Assembly: GCA_032718475.1 (NCBI GenBank)
Contig: JAUCBJ010000177.1
Coordinates: forward strand, 1 to 36,531
Source: Nemertoderma westbladi
Lineage: Eukaryota > Xenacoelomorpha > Nemertodermatida > Nemertodermatidae
Direction: 5' to 3'
Length of the DNA stretch: 36,531 bases
Below the pieces are notes generated by a model. The model did not search any database. It was not told where the DNA came from and worked only from the letters and a program-made list of their open reading frames with translations. Made by a program: the position numbers and the translations under genes. Positions 9,708 to 19,296 of the stretch are shown in pieces. The first letter of the stretch is position 1. Each line of letters opens with the position of its first letter.

Positions 9708-9892
9708 CTGTTTAGAGTATTTACATATATTAGAAACTGTGATTTTTGTATATTTATAAACTTGAATCCCATTTTCTGGGAGCGGTGTAAAAGCTTTTGC
9801 GGATATACTCAGTCCCCCTCGCCCGCAAGGTACCGTTATAGGTGTTTTAACGGACATAAAAGTCATTCTTCTATATGTGTGCTTTGGCGGAC

Positions 9893-9970
9893 ATGGTAAG
9901 GCAAAAAACCCGCAATGCGACAAATACCCTGGCACAGCTTAGCCTTGATGATTCAGATTACGACATCTAA
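9893..9970 (+). CDS. Possible 25-codon ORF with an acidic C-terminus
   Basis: This short ORF follows the zinc-knuckle ORF by 185 nt and starts in good context (ggcggacATGG). Its product begins MVRQKTRNATN and ends LSLDDSDYDI. A purine at -3 and G at +4 make it a plausible uORF, leader peptide or first coding exon (GTAAGG follows the ATG at once). It is equally likely to be chance. Confidence 0.2.
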   Translation: MVRQKTRNATNTLAQLSLDDSDYDI

Positions 9971-12611
9971 CAGCTGGTTGCTGACATGGAAACGGCCATT
10001 GGACACATGGTTCTTTGTTTAGCTTAACAGCCAATCAGAGCGATTTTTTCTGTCGATGTGGAGATAATTGGCCGATCGTGCTAGGAGTGTTCAGTCTTAC
10101 TGTTTTTCTTGATACTGTTGTGTTGTTTCTATCTAGGCCAGGAACACCGGCTCTAGAGTCAATTCGTTTTCAGACTTTAGAAGAAACATTAGTAGGCTTT
10201 AGATTATAGAGCGTATAACTGTTATCATAACATAACATATCATTCATAACAACCTTAACAACTCAATCGGCACATATATTGTCATATCATATCTTAACCT
10301 ACCGTCTTAATGCTTTTTACTGTTGTCATAATTTGTATCAGTTGGTTGAATATTATTTGGAGAACATTTATAAAGAACCCAAATTTCCCAATTTTCTTGA
10401 TACACTACAGGTTAGAGAGACAGGTTACATATAGCGATTGCGACTTATATTATTGTGGTTTGTAGTGAATTTAATGCTATTTGATAAGCACTACATGAGT
10501 CAGTTGCTGTTCTCTTTATATATGATAAAATTCATTGACGGTCGGCAAATTAGTGTGCAGTATTGTGTGTTACCGGTAGTGTGCATGATTGTGACTGATA
10601 ACTAAGCATTTCCTAAAGAATGCGCCTCATACGTGAATCATAAGCCTTACCGACTTACCGTTGTGATTAGTATAAGTCATATCTCTGTTTACCTAGATAG
10701 AGCGCCACGTCCTAAAGGAACTGTTAATATTTCCCGAAAGTGAATAATATTAGTCAGAAATTATTTATTAACGATCAATCGAATAATACAGTAAGCTTAC
10801 ACTGCAATAACAATCTAAGCCCTCAGAATCCAGTCTCCCGGGTATATCCAGCGGGTGAATGGACGCGCACTAGGCTGGCTTCTGCTAATGTTGTGTATAT
10901 TGGTATTAAATATTTGTCAATTTCTAAAGTCTATTTATAAACCAAAAGACATATAAATTTTGGCAGGTTAAACTGCTAAAGGTCTTCAAAAGCGCGTACA
11001 AAAGTTTAGAAATTTCCCAAGTTGAATTTGCGTGTGGCCTTCGAGAAGCTAATATAATAGCAGTTAATTAATTAAGTTGGTTAGGGTAAAAACAGCATTT
11101 TCAACATTACTTTTAATGGAAATTAATTATTTTAGAGTATAAGATTTAAATAATTATACTTAAAAATTATACAACTATATTCCCCATACCCCATTCTATT
11201 ATAGTTTTTAATTAGTTCAAGTGATTTGCATTAAGAAATGTGTTTTTAATTGATCTAAACGTAATTAAGTTATCAAAATGCCCTCGTCACTCTATAACTC
11301 CCTCATTCCTTGGCATGCTTGCTATTGCCTACAGTTTGGGAACCAGTCCAATCATATCACCACTACTTGGCAATGATAATTACATCTGTAGGACATAGGC
11401 ATGCACTACTAGTGTAAGGTGACGTACTGATAAGCCAACTTGCTTATTATTTATCTCGCAAAATGATTGCCTGAGTATTTAATCCTGATTCTTTAGAATA
11501 ATTAGCTAAATAATTTCGTTGAGGTGTTGACATGATAAATTAATATTTCAGTATCTATACTATAGGCTATAAGGTAAGTTTTAATATTTTTTACAAATTG
11601 GGTCGCATCTACGCCTAAAATTTCATGTCTGCATGAAATTCAAATCTGCAATTCATTAATCCTCTGTGCGCCTTTGGGTTGGGGTGGTTCGGTCCGGCAG
11701 TCGTGCAGATTAAGAGGGGGTTGAAGGAACTTTTCTCTCTTCTTTGATTTATTCTTATTGGCAGTTTGGTCAAATCTCTTATTTATTTATTTAAATTTCT
11801 GGTTTGGTTTTGTTAGATTTTGGGAGAGAATTGCTCAATTTTAATCTGTATCTGATAACTGACCATCGTGCTGCGCGAAGGCCGCACGAACGTGTAAGGA
11901 TTATCTGCCTATTAAACAGTTCATTGTAAGGTAACAAGAAAAATATATACGAATAACAGTATATTTAAAATGGAAATAATGTTGCAATTTTTCCGATCGA
12001 ACAGTAATAATTAAGTAGTTTTTTTTATACGTAGAATTTAATATTGAATTTAATTAATCTGAAATTCATAATTAAAAGCATTTCACAATTTGTAAACATA
12101 AAAGCTCCAATGATATAAATTCTTAATTTTTATAATGTCCTCTATTAGAATTTATTCGATTTGCATTTATGTTTAGCGACAGTTGACAATCTCTGACACT
12201 TGAAGAAAGGAATGTACTCCTACAGTTTAGACCCTAGTAGTCAATGTTCAAATAGTTTTAGCTTTAATCATGCAACCCTGTATAAACCATAACCCAATAT
12301 TGTACTGCCTAGAATAATGTCACCTGATAGTCTACGAATTTATCTAATACTGTTGGTTATGGTAAATTGATGCCTTACATGATTTCACCCAATTTCTCCA
12401 CTCCTTACAGCGTTTGAAGCACGTTCGTTCTACCTGCCATTATGATTATTACATTAATTAATTATTATAGCTTCTCCAGCTACTAGTAAAGGAGAGGTCA
12501 GGATTTCCAATTACAATGATGTGTCTGTTGTCATATTTCAATGAGGCCTACGAGCGAAGTAAAAAAACTCTTACATTAGTTCGACCCCTCTCCCCATTCC
12601 TTCCATTTTCG
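9971..12611. other. Non-coding AT-rich stretch
   Basis: I see no supported gene. Short frames here have no recognisable sequence. A perfect 9-bp palindrome with a 4-nt loop (AATTTCATG/CATGAAATT) lies near 11619-11640. I searched by eye for a second copy of the 3.9-5.4 kb sequence that would act as an LTR of the unknown ORF pair and found none. Confidence 0.5.
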
Positions 12612-12882
12612 AATAAAATTACATACTCTAAGTAGTAATCTAGTACTTAATAAAATTACATACTCTAAGTAGTAATCTAGTACTTAATAAAATTACATAC
12701 TCTAAGTAGTAATCTAGTACTTAATAAAATTACATACTCTAAGTAGTAATCTAGTACTTAATAAAATTACATACTCTAAGTAGTAATCTAGTACTTAATA
12801 AAATTACATACTCTAAGTAGTAATCTAGTACTTAATAAAATTACATACTCTAAGTAGTAATCTAGTACTTAATAAAATTACA
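12612..12882. repeat. 37-bp minisatellite, seven identical copies
   Basis: Units begin at 12612, 12649, 12686, 12723, 12760, 12797 and 12834, with a 12-bp partial eighth at 12871. The full copies appear identical by eye. The unit contains tactctaagtagtaat and tctagtactt. Perfect identity points to recent expansion or ongoing homogenisation. Confidence 0.97.
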
Positions 12883-13346
12883 GATCTCGCCTCTGTTAAA
12901 AACGCCCGTAATTTTTGGTCATGGCAGTGATGGCAGTCATGGCAGTGCATTAAGGAACACAATTAAGGAAGCAATAAGGGACAAAATTTACTGTTTAACC
13001 AACAATTTTTTTAATTTACAAAATTGAATCTATTGGGCAATTTATGGGGCAATAAGGAACCACATTAATTATAATTAATGATAATTTAATGTATAGTAGT
13101 TGTAGAATATGTGTAGGGCTCTCATGCATAGATAATCATAAAATTATAATATGCATACTGTGGCATGTGGAGTGGGACGGCCATACCTGAGCGGGAGTTT
13201 ACTAAAAAAATATATTCTCCGTAAGAGCCTTGGTATATGCCATTTTTTGAAAATTATATAAATTACACAAAACATGGATTGTACCGAACAGCCGTTCAGT
13301 ACTTACACCAGGGGTGTCGCGAGGTGTTACAAAAACGATGTAGGAC

Positions 13347-13418
13347 AATTCGGTAGCGGACAATTCAGTCCCATTTATTTAGTGTTTTGGGACAGACCGA
13401 ATAGTCCGGGACCGAATT
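13347..13418. repeat. Foldback hairpin
   Basis: Arms at 13347-13372 and 13388-13418 pair with a few mismatches around GCGGACAATTCAGTCCCA and TGGGACAGACCGAATAGTCC. The loop is about 15 nt. It is probably a solo small inverted-repeat element. Confidence 0.55.
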
Positions 13419-13890
13419 AAATTAAGACATAAATTTAATAGCTATTTATTCTTGGATTTATACATATTAATATGCTAAATACTGTTGTATAGTAAGTAGC
13501 TAAATATTTGTAATTCAAATTTCATAGTATTTTGTTTTTGGTCGGAATTATAGATTAAGAGAGATTCACAGTTTCCCTTAATGCATAACATGCCGTTCCT
13601 TGATGACCTTCTAGGTGGAGTATTAGGGAATCATTTTATAATTTTTTAAAAGCCGATAACTCAGTGGAAGAAGAAACAAAACCCGAAGATCAGTAAACCA
13701 GGGGTTGATTATCATGACAACTTCCCAAGTTCAGACTATTTATCACTTCCGTAGGACCGCTACTTAATGACAATACGGATTGTAAGTTGAAAATGAATTT
13801 TTATATTTGTATAAAAATTATTTTATTGCTTCAATAAATAAGTACTGCCTCTGCCTCATAATATTATACGGTACTTTTTCATTCAAACTA

Positions 13891-15102
13891 CTAAATAAAT
13901 TCCACACCTTCGTATTTAATATTTCCGGCTATTTTAGTCTCGGTAACTAGAACGTTCCCGTCCACGTTAAATACCGTTATATATGTCGAAACATCGCCCG
14001 AGTTCTCCTCCGACTTCAAGGCGACGACGAGTTGTTCCTGCGAGTTCGGAACGAACTTAAACGAGGAGAAACCGCGGAAGAGGTTGAGCGGAGTGACTTC
14101 GGCCACATTGAGTCGGGTGAACGATTCGTCGGCGGTTATCATTATGTTACCGGCGCGTCGCTCGTCGTCCATCTCGTTGTATCGGAATCGCGACACTCTG
14201 CGGGGAAGGAAGATCCACCGGTCCCGCGGGGCCGACCAGCATACGGCCTCGTGGATGATGTATCCGGGGGCCGCGATCCCGGCGGCCGAGCGTTGCGAGT
14301 CGTAACGCGTCGACCAGTCCATGTGGACCACCTGCCCGGTCACCGAGATTGCCTTTACCCACTGCGGGTCGCGATTCAACGGCTCCCCTTCCGGGGTCGT
14401 CCACTCCTTACCCAACCCGCCCACGTACAGAACACGATCCTTTACGGTCATCCACTCTGCTTTGAACCCTTTACTAACAGTCCCGTCACCGTCTGCGAGA
14501 ATAACCCAAGGATAAACGCGATTCCCGACTACCTTATAAACGATTCCAGTTCGATCGTCCACCGTTAATAATTCCCCGTTAAACACGACGAGTTCCGATA
14601 ACTCCATCCCTCGCCCGCCTAACGAATACTTCGACTCCAACCGCAACGGCTCTCGATCCCAGACAACCGCGACTGTCTTCAGATCATAGGAAACCTGCAG
14701 ATCACCTTTCAGTAAATAACTGACCCATAAATTTGGTGCATCTTTTACTTTGGAATTTTGATCAAGGTCGGAAACTATCGCAATTCTGTAGGTATAGCCA
14801 AAAGAGTTCCGCAACGGTAAGGATAAAGGGTAGGTGTAGTTGTAATTCAATACCGGTGTAGAGATTGTGTTACTAGGAGAACTCGTAGATGGAATTAATA
14901 TAAGTATGAGACATATAAAAGAGAAAACGAATAATATAAATATAATTCTCGAATGTTTCGTTAGAAGACGAGTGATCCTTGTTGACATATCCGACCTGTG
15001 GTGGATCCCCAGAGGGGCACGCACTTTCGCATTCCAGTCTCGCATTTTGTCGTCAGCCAAATTGAAATTTTTATCGGAACACAACAAAGACGTATCTGTC
15101 AT
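13891..15102 (-). CDS. CANT1: Soluble calcium-activated nucleotidase (apyrase, CANT1 family)
   Basis: This is a Ca2+-dependent nucleoside diphosphatase of the secretory pathway. It hydrolyses UDP, GDP and UTP and supports protein glycosylation and proteoglycan synthesis. The 403-residue length matches human CANT1 (about 400). Residues 53-70 form a single hydrophobic segment after a basic N-terminus, giving a type II signal anchor. The apyrase domain runs from about residue 90 (YPLSLPLRN, YRIAIVSDLD) to the C-terminus. Family blocks are clear: GRGMELSELVVFNGELL, VDDRTG (181-186), FKAEWM, YVGGLGKEWTT, HEAVCWS, FLPRR, DDER, FSSFKF, ALKSEENSGDVSTY and a final KYEGVEFI. An in-frame stop about 30 nt upstream and A at -3 fix the start. 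The gene is one uninterrupted exon, and an AATAAA on the minus strand lies at 13822-13827. No frameshift or stop is present, so it looks functional. The single exon could mean a retrocopy or lineage intron loss. Confidence 0.96.
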   Translation of the reverse strand: MTDTSLLCSDKNFNLADDKMRDWNAKVRAPLGIHHRSDMSTRITRLLTKHSRIIFILFVFSFICLILILIPSTSSPSNTISTPVLNYNYTYPLSLPLRNSFGYTYRIAIVSDLDQNSKVKDAPNLWVSYLLKGDLQVSYDLKTVAVVWDREPLRLESKYSLGGRGMELSELVVFNGELLTVDDRTGIVYKVVGNRVYPWVILADGDGTVSKGFKAEWMTVKDRVLYVGGLGKEWTTPEGEPLNRDPQWVKAISVTGQVVHMDWSTRYDSQRSAAGIAAPGYIIHEAVCWSAPRDRWIFLPRRVSRFRYNEMDDERRAGNIMITADESFTRLNVAEVTPLNLFRGFSSFKFVPNSQEQLVVALKSEENSGDVSTYITVFNVDGNVLVTETKIAGNIKYEGVEFI

Positions 15103-15239
15103 TATGGTTGCTGGGCTGGTAAACCCTCTCGGTCAAACTTTACACAAACACAAGCGAACTGATAGACTTGCAGTCTTTGTCAGTTCAGCAGTTAGTTGTG
15201 GTAAAAAATGAACAAACTCAACATTTTCACACTTCTGCA

Positions 15240-15300
15240 CTTATGTAACTGGTTCTGGTAGTGGTAGGCCTACTACAGCTGTACAGTAGGCCTACTACAG
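15240..15300. repeat. TAGGCCTA palindrome cluster
   Basis: Two direct copies of GTAGGCCTACTACAG surround tgtaca. The same palindromic core recurs near 15923, 16082, 18694, 21125 and 24515-24543. It appears to be a low-complexity motif dispersed through this genome. Confidence 0.5.
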
Positions 15301-15552
15301 TATATAGTTTACAGTATAAGCATAAGGGCAGAAGGGTATCGGTACATGATGGTAGGCCCAGATTGCGGAACTATGTGGTTGTGTGAATTGTGAATATCGG
15401 AAACTTAAGGTGTGACTATTTAGAGAACCATTCTCCTATATTGGAGTCCATGTTGGGCTCTAACTCAGTAACTGCTAAGGATACCAAATCTCTGGATGTC
15501 ACTCACACAATAAACTGATAAAGCTGGGCCGTGTTCTCTGTGTTACTGTGTT

Positions 15553-15706
15553 AAGTGCAACTCACACATCGCCAACCAGACCATGAACCAGACACTACTG
15601 TATAATATTGGAGGTGTTCCATTTGTCCCTCCAAGTTTGAGATTTGAATAGTGCCTCCTCCGCGCTTCGCAGCACATTGCTTTCGCGGAGAACCACCCTA
15701 TGCACA
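15553..15706 (+). pseudogene. LINE 3'-end relic, same family as the copy at 35016
   Basis: The nucleotide sequence aligns well with 35020-35140: accagac, ctctatataa/ctgtataata, attggaggtgt, then the block reading SRLRFAGHWFRREDQ in the 35-kb copy (here gcctcctccgcgcttcgcagcacattgc). Small indels break the frame. It is a dead fragment of a non-LTR retrotransposon C-terminus and ends abruptly where the inverted repeat at 15715 begins. Confidence 0.75.
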
Positions 15707-15714
15707 AATAAAAC

Positions 15715-15903
15715 TGTAGTACGGTACGCATATTTACAATTGGGGTGTCGTTTCAGCCTATGGCTGTGGCTGTATGGAAGGAATTCTGGGGTTCTAATTG
15801 GATGTTCCTTCAATAAGCTCACCTCATTGGCTAACACTCTCCCATAGCCAAAAGGTGTGTCGGTTCAGCCTAATTGCAAAAAGGGATGTCGCTTGGGGAA
15901 ACT
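15715..15903 (+). repeat. Dispersed repeat A, left copy
   Basis: This copy matches the reverse complement of 20024-20199 over most of its length, including aataagctcacctcattggc and tagccaaaaggtgtgtcgg. Inside are three variants of the phrase gtgtcg-ttcagccta. A fragment of one end also lies at 25643-25668. The repeat is non-coding. It may be one arm of a larger foldback or an independent small element. Confidence 0.85.
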
Positions 15904-16273
15904 GTCTGAGTGAGTATCGGTAGGCCTACTGCTGTACTGCTGTACTGACAGAAAAAAATATTAAAAGCTAAAGCTCCTGACAGCCTGCTGAGCCCATCAG
16001 TATCTGCCTACGCCTGTAGGCTAGGTGCTAGGTCAATAAAATGGTAATAGGTCAGTAAACTATGGTAACAGGTATAAATAGGTAGGCCTAGGGTAAGCGG
16101 ATTGTGAGCTTCAATGCGTGGTCAGTTATACAGTAGGTACTGTAGACCCTTTCTGCCTTTGACCTTAAGACTGATAGAGGTAGCTCCAGCAGGATAGTCC
16201 TATTGTTTTTAAATAAGACTACGTCTGGTTGTCACTACTGCACTGTCCGTACTCGCTGACATTTAGGATGGCT

Positions 16274-16314
16274 AAAACGTCTGTCCTTATCTGATCTGAT
16301 CTGATCTGATCTGA
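16274..16314 (+). repeat. Repeat B, (TCTGA)n with a unique flank, left copy
   Basis: The unique flank aaaacgtctgtccttat is followed by about five TCTGA units. The reverse complement, including the unique flank, is at 19254-19296. The pair is nested inside the repeat A pair. Confidence 0.8.
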
Positions 16315-16348
16315 CGGTATCTGATACTTGTTCCACCTTGGTTCAGAG

Positions 16349-16563
16349 CGCACCTTGGTGTAGTGGTTATATTGAATTCACATCTCTCGGAGGTTGTGGG
16401 TTCAACCCCGGCATGGGGCCAAGGTAGTTTTCGTTTCGGCACGAATGTTTTGAAGGGTTTAGCAAGGAATCTCTGCCTTGCATCCTTAAATGGTAGCTAA
16501 ATGAGTACTGGACTTTCTGCCTATGTCAGCATGTGAACTTTCCCCGGTATTCCCCTTAAACCC
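16349..16563 (+). mobile_element. tRNA-derived SINE
   Basis: A box A-like sequence (tggtgtagtggtta, 16356-16369) and a box B (ggttcaacccc, 16399-16409) are at tRNA spacing. The stems do not fold into a real tRNA. The body continues with a short aaatgagtac core resembling that of the SINE at 23431, and ends near a G run at 16564. No clear target duplication was found. Confidence 0.65.
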
Positions 16564-16578
16564 GGGGGGGGGGGGGGG
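16564..16578. repeat. Poly(G) run, one of five long G/C runs
   Basis: G or C runs of 15 to 23 nt are at 16564-16578, 19742-19764, 22635-22653, 26181-26203 and 30173-30192. The first and fourth share an adjacent gggtcaatat, which suggests they travel with the same element family. Confidence 0.8.
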
Positions 16579-16717
16579 TCAATATAATACCTCCCGCTCT
16601 GAAACTAACGATACTAACTATAAAGACTAACTGAAACGAACTAAAAGGAATTCAAATAAATTAGCTAGAAATTTTAAATTTGTTTTTAGCGGATGGTGCC
16701 AAAATTTGGTGCCGGTC

Positions 16718-17100
16718 CATGTGAAGAATACCGCCCATGTGAAGAATACCAGGATTTCACTTTTCGCGGTCGACTTTTATTGGAATTTTATTTTTGAAGA
16801 TTTTAATTCTTTTTTAATTTATCTTTATTGAGTGTATTATAGAGCTTATTTATGTGTTATAACCTGCACATATACTAATTCGTTTATTGTTTTGTTTATA
16901 TTCAGCCAGTCAGCCCTTCTGTAACCTGTGTTTTTGGTGAAAACCTGGTATTCTTCACATGGGGGTAACTGCAAAGTGAAATAAAACGGCAGAAAGTCTG
17001 GTATTCTTCGCCCATGTGAAGAATACCAGGATTTCATTTCTCGGTCGATTTTTTATTGGTCGATATTTTTTATTAAATTTATCTTTATTAAGTGTTTTAT
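16718..17100. repeat. Repeat cluster of CATGTGAAGAATACC in both orientations
   Basis: Direct copies of about 90-100 bp start at 16734 and 17011 (cccatgtgaagaatacc, then aggatttca, a cggtcga block, and ttatctttatt). An extra short direct copy is at 16718, and inverted copies are at 16947-16963 and 17000-17009. The last pairs with 17018-17027 as a perfect 10-bp hairpin with an 8-nt loop. It could be a small element with terminal direct repeats. Confidence 0.75.
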
Positions 17101-17189
17101 GCGCGTGTGCGATGTCCTTGATTTTTTGAGGGGGGTGATCTATTGATCAGTCAGTCGGACGGTTAGTAAGAAGGTGGGTGTAAACAAGC

Positions 17190-17361
17190 CGCCGCGGTAA
17201 CATATTCTCCTTTCCCTCAATTGGTAGGTAACAAAATCGTTTATTATTGTTTTGGTTAGAAAACCCTGTCTCGGTAACCTGCTCCTTTCCCTCAATTTGT
17301 AGGTAACAACGTCGTTTATTGTTTTGGTTAGAAATTACAGCCGCTGTAACCTGGTCTTTTC
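17190..17361 (+). repeat. Repeat U, about 75-bp tandem units
   Basis: There are two full units and the start of a third. Each has gtaacctg-ctcctttccctcaatt, then aggtaacaa, then tttattgttttggttag. The third unit is split by the foldback transposon at 17362 and resumes at 18538. Other copies lie at 22752-22814 (plus) and 25764-25783 (minus). Confidence 0.85.
17353..17361 (+). repeat. Left target-site duplication of the foldback transposon
   Basis: GGTCTTTTC directly precedes the terminus GGGTTTGAC. The identical 9-mer is at 18529-18537. Confidence 0.88.
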
Positions 17362-17739
17362 GGGTTTGACTAAATACGCCACCGACAACCACCGACACCT
17401 TTCGCATACCACCGACTACCACCGACAACAAAAGACACAAACCGACACAAACCGACAGGTAAAATCACAAACCGACAGTATACTGACAACTTCGGCAATG
17501 TTAGTAAACTATTTCAGTACATGATTATACAATTTTTATTTCCAGTCCAAATATTTATAACAAATTATACCCAGTAAAAAATCCCTATGCGTAACGCATT
17601 AGTGCCACATCAGCACATGCAACATTCGTAAAAGGCTGAAAGGTGCGTGGAATGTTATTTAAGATTCGTGAAGCCTTCGTCAGTGGTTCGTCAGTCCGAA
17701 TAATTTAGGTAACGAATGTGTCTGTGCGTATAGTATTCC

Positions 17740-17950
17740 AGTATTCGTATCGCATGTGAGATTTCACTTGTCAAATATATTCGTGGCTCATCATTCGTGG
17801 CACATGCGATACGAATGCTTCCACTCCACGCAAAAAATAATTCGTGGTTCATTCGTTCGTGGCACATGCACATCCGATACGAATGCATAGCCGCGGCACG
17901 CTTAAAATTTTTCGTGGTCCATTCGTGACGTGACGCATGCGATACGCGTG
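17740..17950. repeat. Internal attcgtgg / cgatacgaatgc repeats of the foldback
   Basis: About three diverged units of roughly 55-70 bp combine attcgtgg, cattcgtgg, cacatgc and gatacgaatg. An inverted gtattcgtatcgcatgtg copy is on the left side near 17740. They fill the loop of the foldback transposon. Confidence 0.65.
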
Positions 17951-18177
17951 CAAAGCATTCTCAATTAGAGTACATACTCTAATTTGGCCAATCACAATTC
18001 GGCAAATAATCGAACATGGTGTTATTAGTTAGTACCGGTAGCTCTCCCCCATAGAGTACACTATGCTCTCCCCCCTTGTTACTAAGTCAGCTAGTTTCCA
18101 TGTGCTATATATTTAATGGGTTACCCAGTAATTCTTAACTCCCGTTTATTATTTTGGTTCCCCCATCGGACAGTATG

Positions 18178-18240
18178 TAATAATAATAATAATAAAACAT
18201 ATATTTATAGCGCCTTTACCAAGAAGGTTCAAAGGCGCTT
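18178..18240. repeat. (TAA)n followed by a GCGCCTTT stem-loop
   Basis: A (TAA) run precedes AGCGCCTTT (18209-18217) and AAAGGCGCT (18231-18239), a perfect 9-bp stem with a 13-nt loop. It lies inside the foldback transposon. From memory, similar TAA plus AGCGCCTTT hairpins are common in aquatic animal genomes as ends of small mobile elements. Confidence 0.55.
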
Positions 18241-18528
18241 TGAAAGCTTATGTAAACCTGTTCCCTTTACAAACATGCTTTATATAATATCTAGAGGTAA
18301 TGTACTGTAGGCTATACATATTTGTAGTATTAGTAGTCCTACTGTATTTGGACTGGAAATAAAAATTGTATAATCATGTACTGAACTGCTGAAATAGTTT
18401 ACTAACATATTGCCGCGAAGTTGTCGGTTTGTGATTTTACCTGTCGGTTTGTGTCGGTTTTGTGTCTTTTGTTGTCGGTGGTATGCGAAAGGTGTTGGTG
18501 GTTGTCGGTGGCGTATTTAGTCAAACCC

Positions 18529-18537
18529 GGTCTTTTC
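18529..18537 (+). repeat. Right target-site duplication of the foldback transposon
   Basis: GGTCTTTTC directly follows the terminus GTCAAACCC and matches 17353-17361 exactly. Confidence 0.88.
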
Positions 18538-19253
18538 CTTCAATTGGAAGGTAATAACAGTGTTTATTAATTCTCACATTCCCATTCACCTTCCCATATT
18601 CTTTCATCGTCTGGGTATAAACTCCACTTTATCAGCTGGCAATATGGGGCATATGTTAAGTGTTTCGTCATATACACAAACACAAGTACACAGTAGGCCT
18701 AGAGAGATACCCCTTCCTGCCTTCCCTTTAGCTGTTGAGCGTAACAAACAAACAATAAATATTTTAAATGTAATATATTAATACTGTAATAAGTATCATT
18801 ACCGTACTTAATTAATAATATATAATTATAATTAATATAATTAACTTTAACTATTAATAATGATAACTATTAACAAGAAAGATTTACGAAAAAAAATATT
18901 GCAGCAAATGCTGTATTGTTTTTAATAAAAGTTTATTGTTTCAACACCAACTAACAGACTAAATCTACGAAAGTTGTTTACATCTGAAACTATCCATCTT
19001 TGCTGGGACAATCACACAACTTACATACCCACCATCCTTCATCCTACTGTATATCGCATTTTTAATATATAATAACATGCCTTTGTGCATTAGATGCATA
19101 CCGATATGCCTGTACTGCTACTTCATATGATGATACTGATACGTAACAGGCAACCTGAAACGTGATCCCCTATTCAGCTATTGGCTATTTACCTAACAGA
19201 CAGTTAGGTAAATATTATATATCTTTCTCCTGATTGGTTATAGAATCAGATGC
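18538..19253. other. Non-coding AT-rich stretch
   Basis: It starts with the continuation of the interrupted repeat U unit. The remainder is AT-rich and I see no gene or clear repeat in it. Confidence 0.5.
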
Positions 19254-19296
19254 TGTCAGATCAGATCAGATCAGATCAGATAAGGACAGACGTTTT
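19254..19296 (-). repeat. Repeat B, right copy (inverted)
   Basis: This is the reverse complement of 16274-16314: (TCAGA)n, then ataaggacagacgtttt. The shared unique flank shows that the match is more than a shared microsatellite. Confidence 0.8.

Larger units (their letters stand above)
17362..18528. mobile_element. 1167-bp non-autonomous foldback DNA transposon
   Basis: The element begins GGGTTTGACTAAATACG and ends with its reverse complement. Inverted arms of about 200 bp (17362-17570 and 18340-18528) differ only by small indels and substitutions. Each arm is studded with ACCGAC, seven copies in the left arm, a plausible transposase-binding array. A perfect 9-bp target duplication (GGTCTTTTC) flanks it, and the interrupted repeat U resumes on the far side, which gives an empty-site reconstruction. 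A 9-bp duplication with long inverted ends points to a Mutator-like element, with hAT (8 bp) as a weaker alternative. There is no transposase ORF. Confidence 0.9.

Noticed and set aside
10015-10209. 64-codon ORF with a hydrophobic stretch
   Set aside because: No recognisable domain, start context or neighbouring exon. Length is within chance expectation.
9971-10900. 3' LTR for the unknown ORF pair
   Set aside because: By eye I found no segment shared with 3.9-5.4 kb. A computed self-alignment could still find a diverged pair.
14032-14568. 178-codon plus-strand ORF
   Set aside because: It is the antisense shadow of the conserved CANT1 apyrase domain, which is GC-rich and so has few stops.
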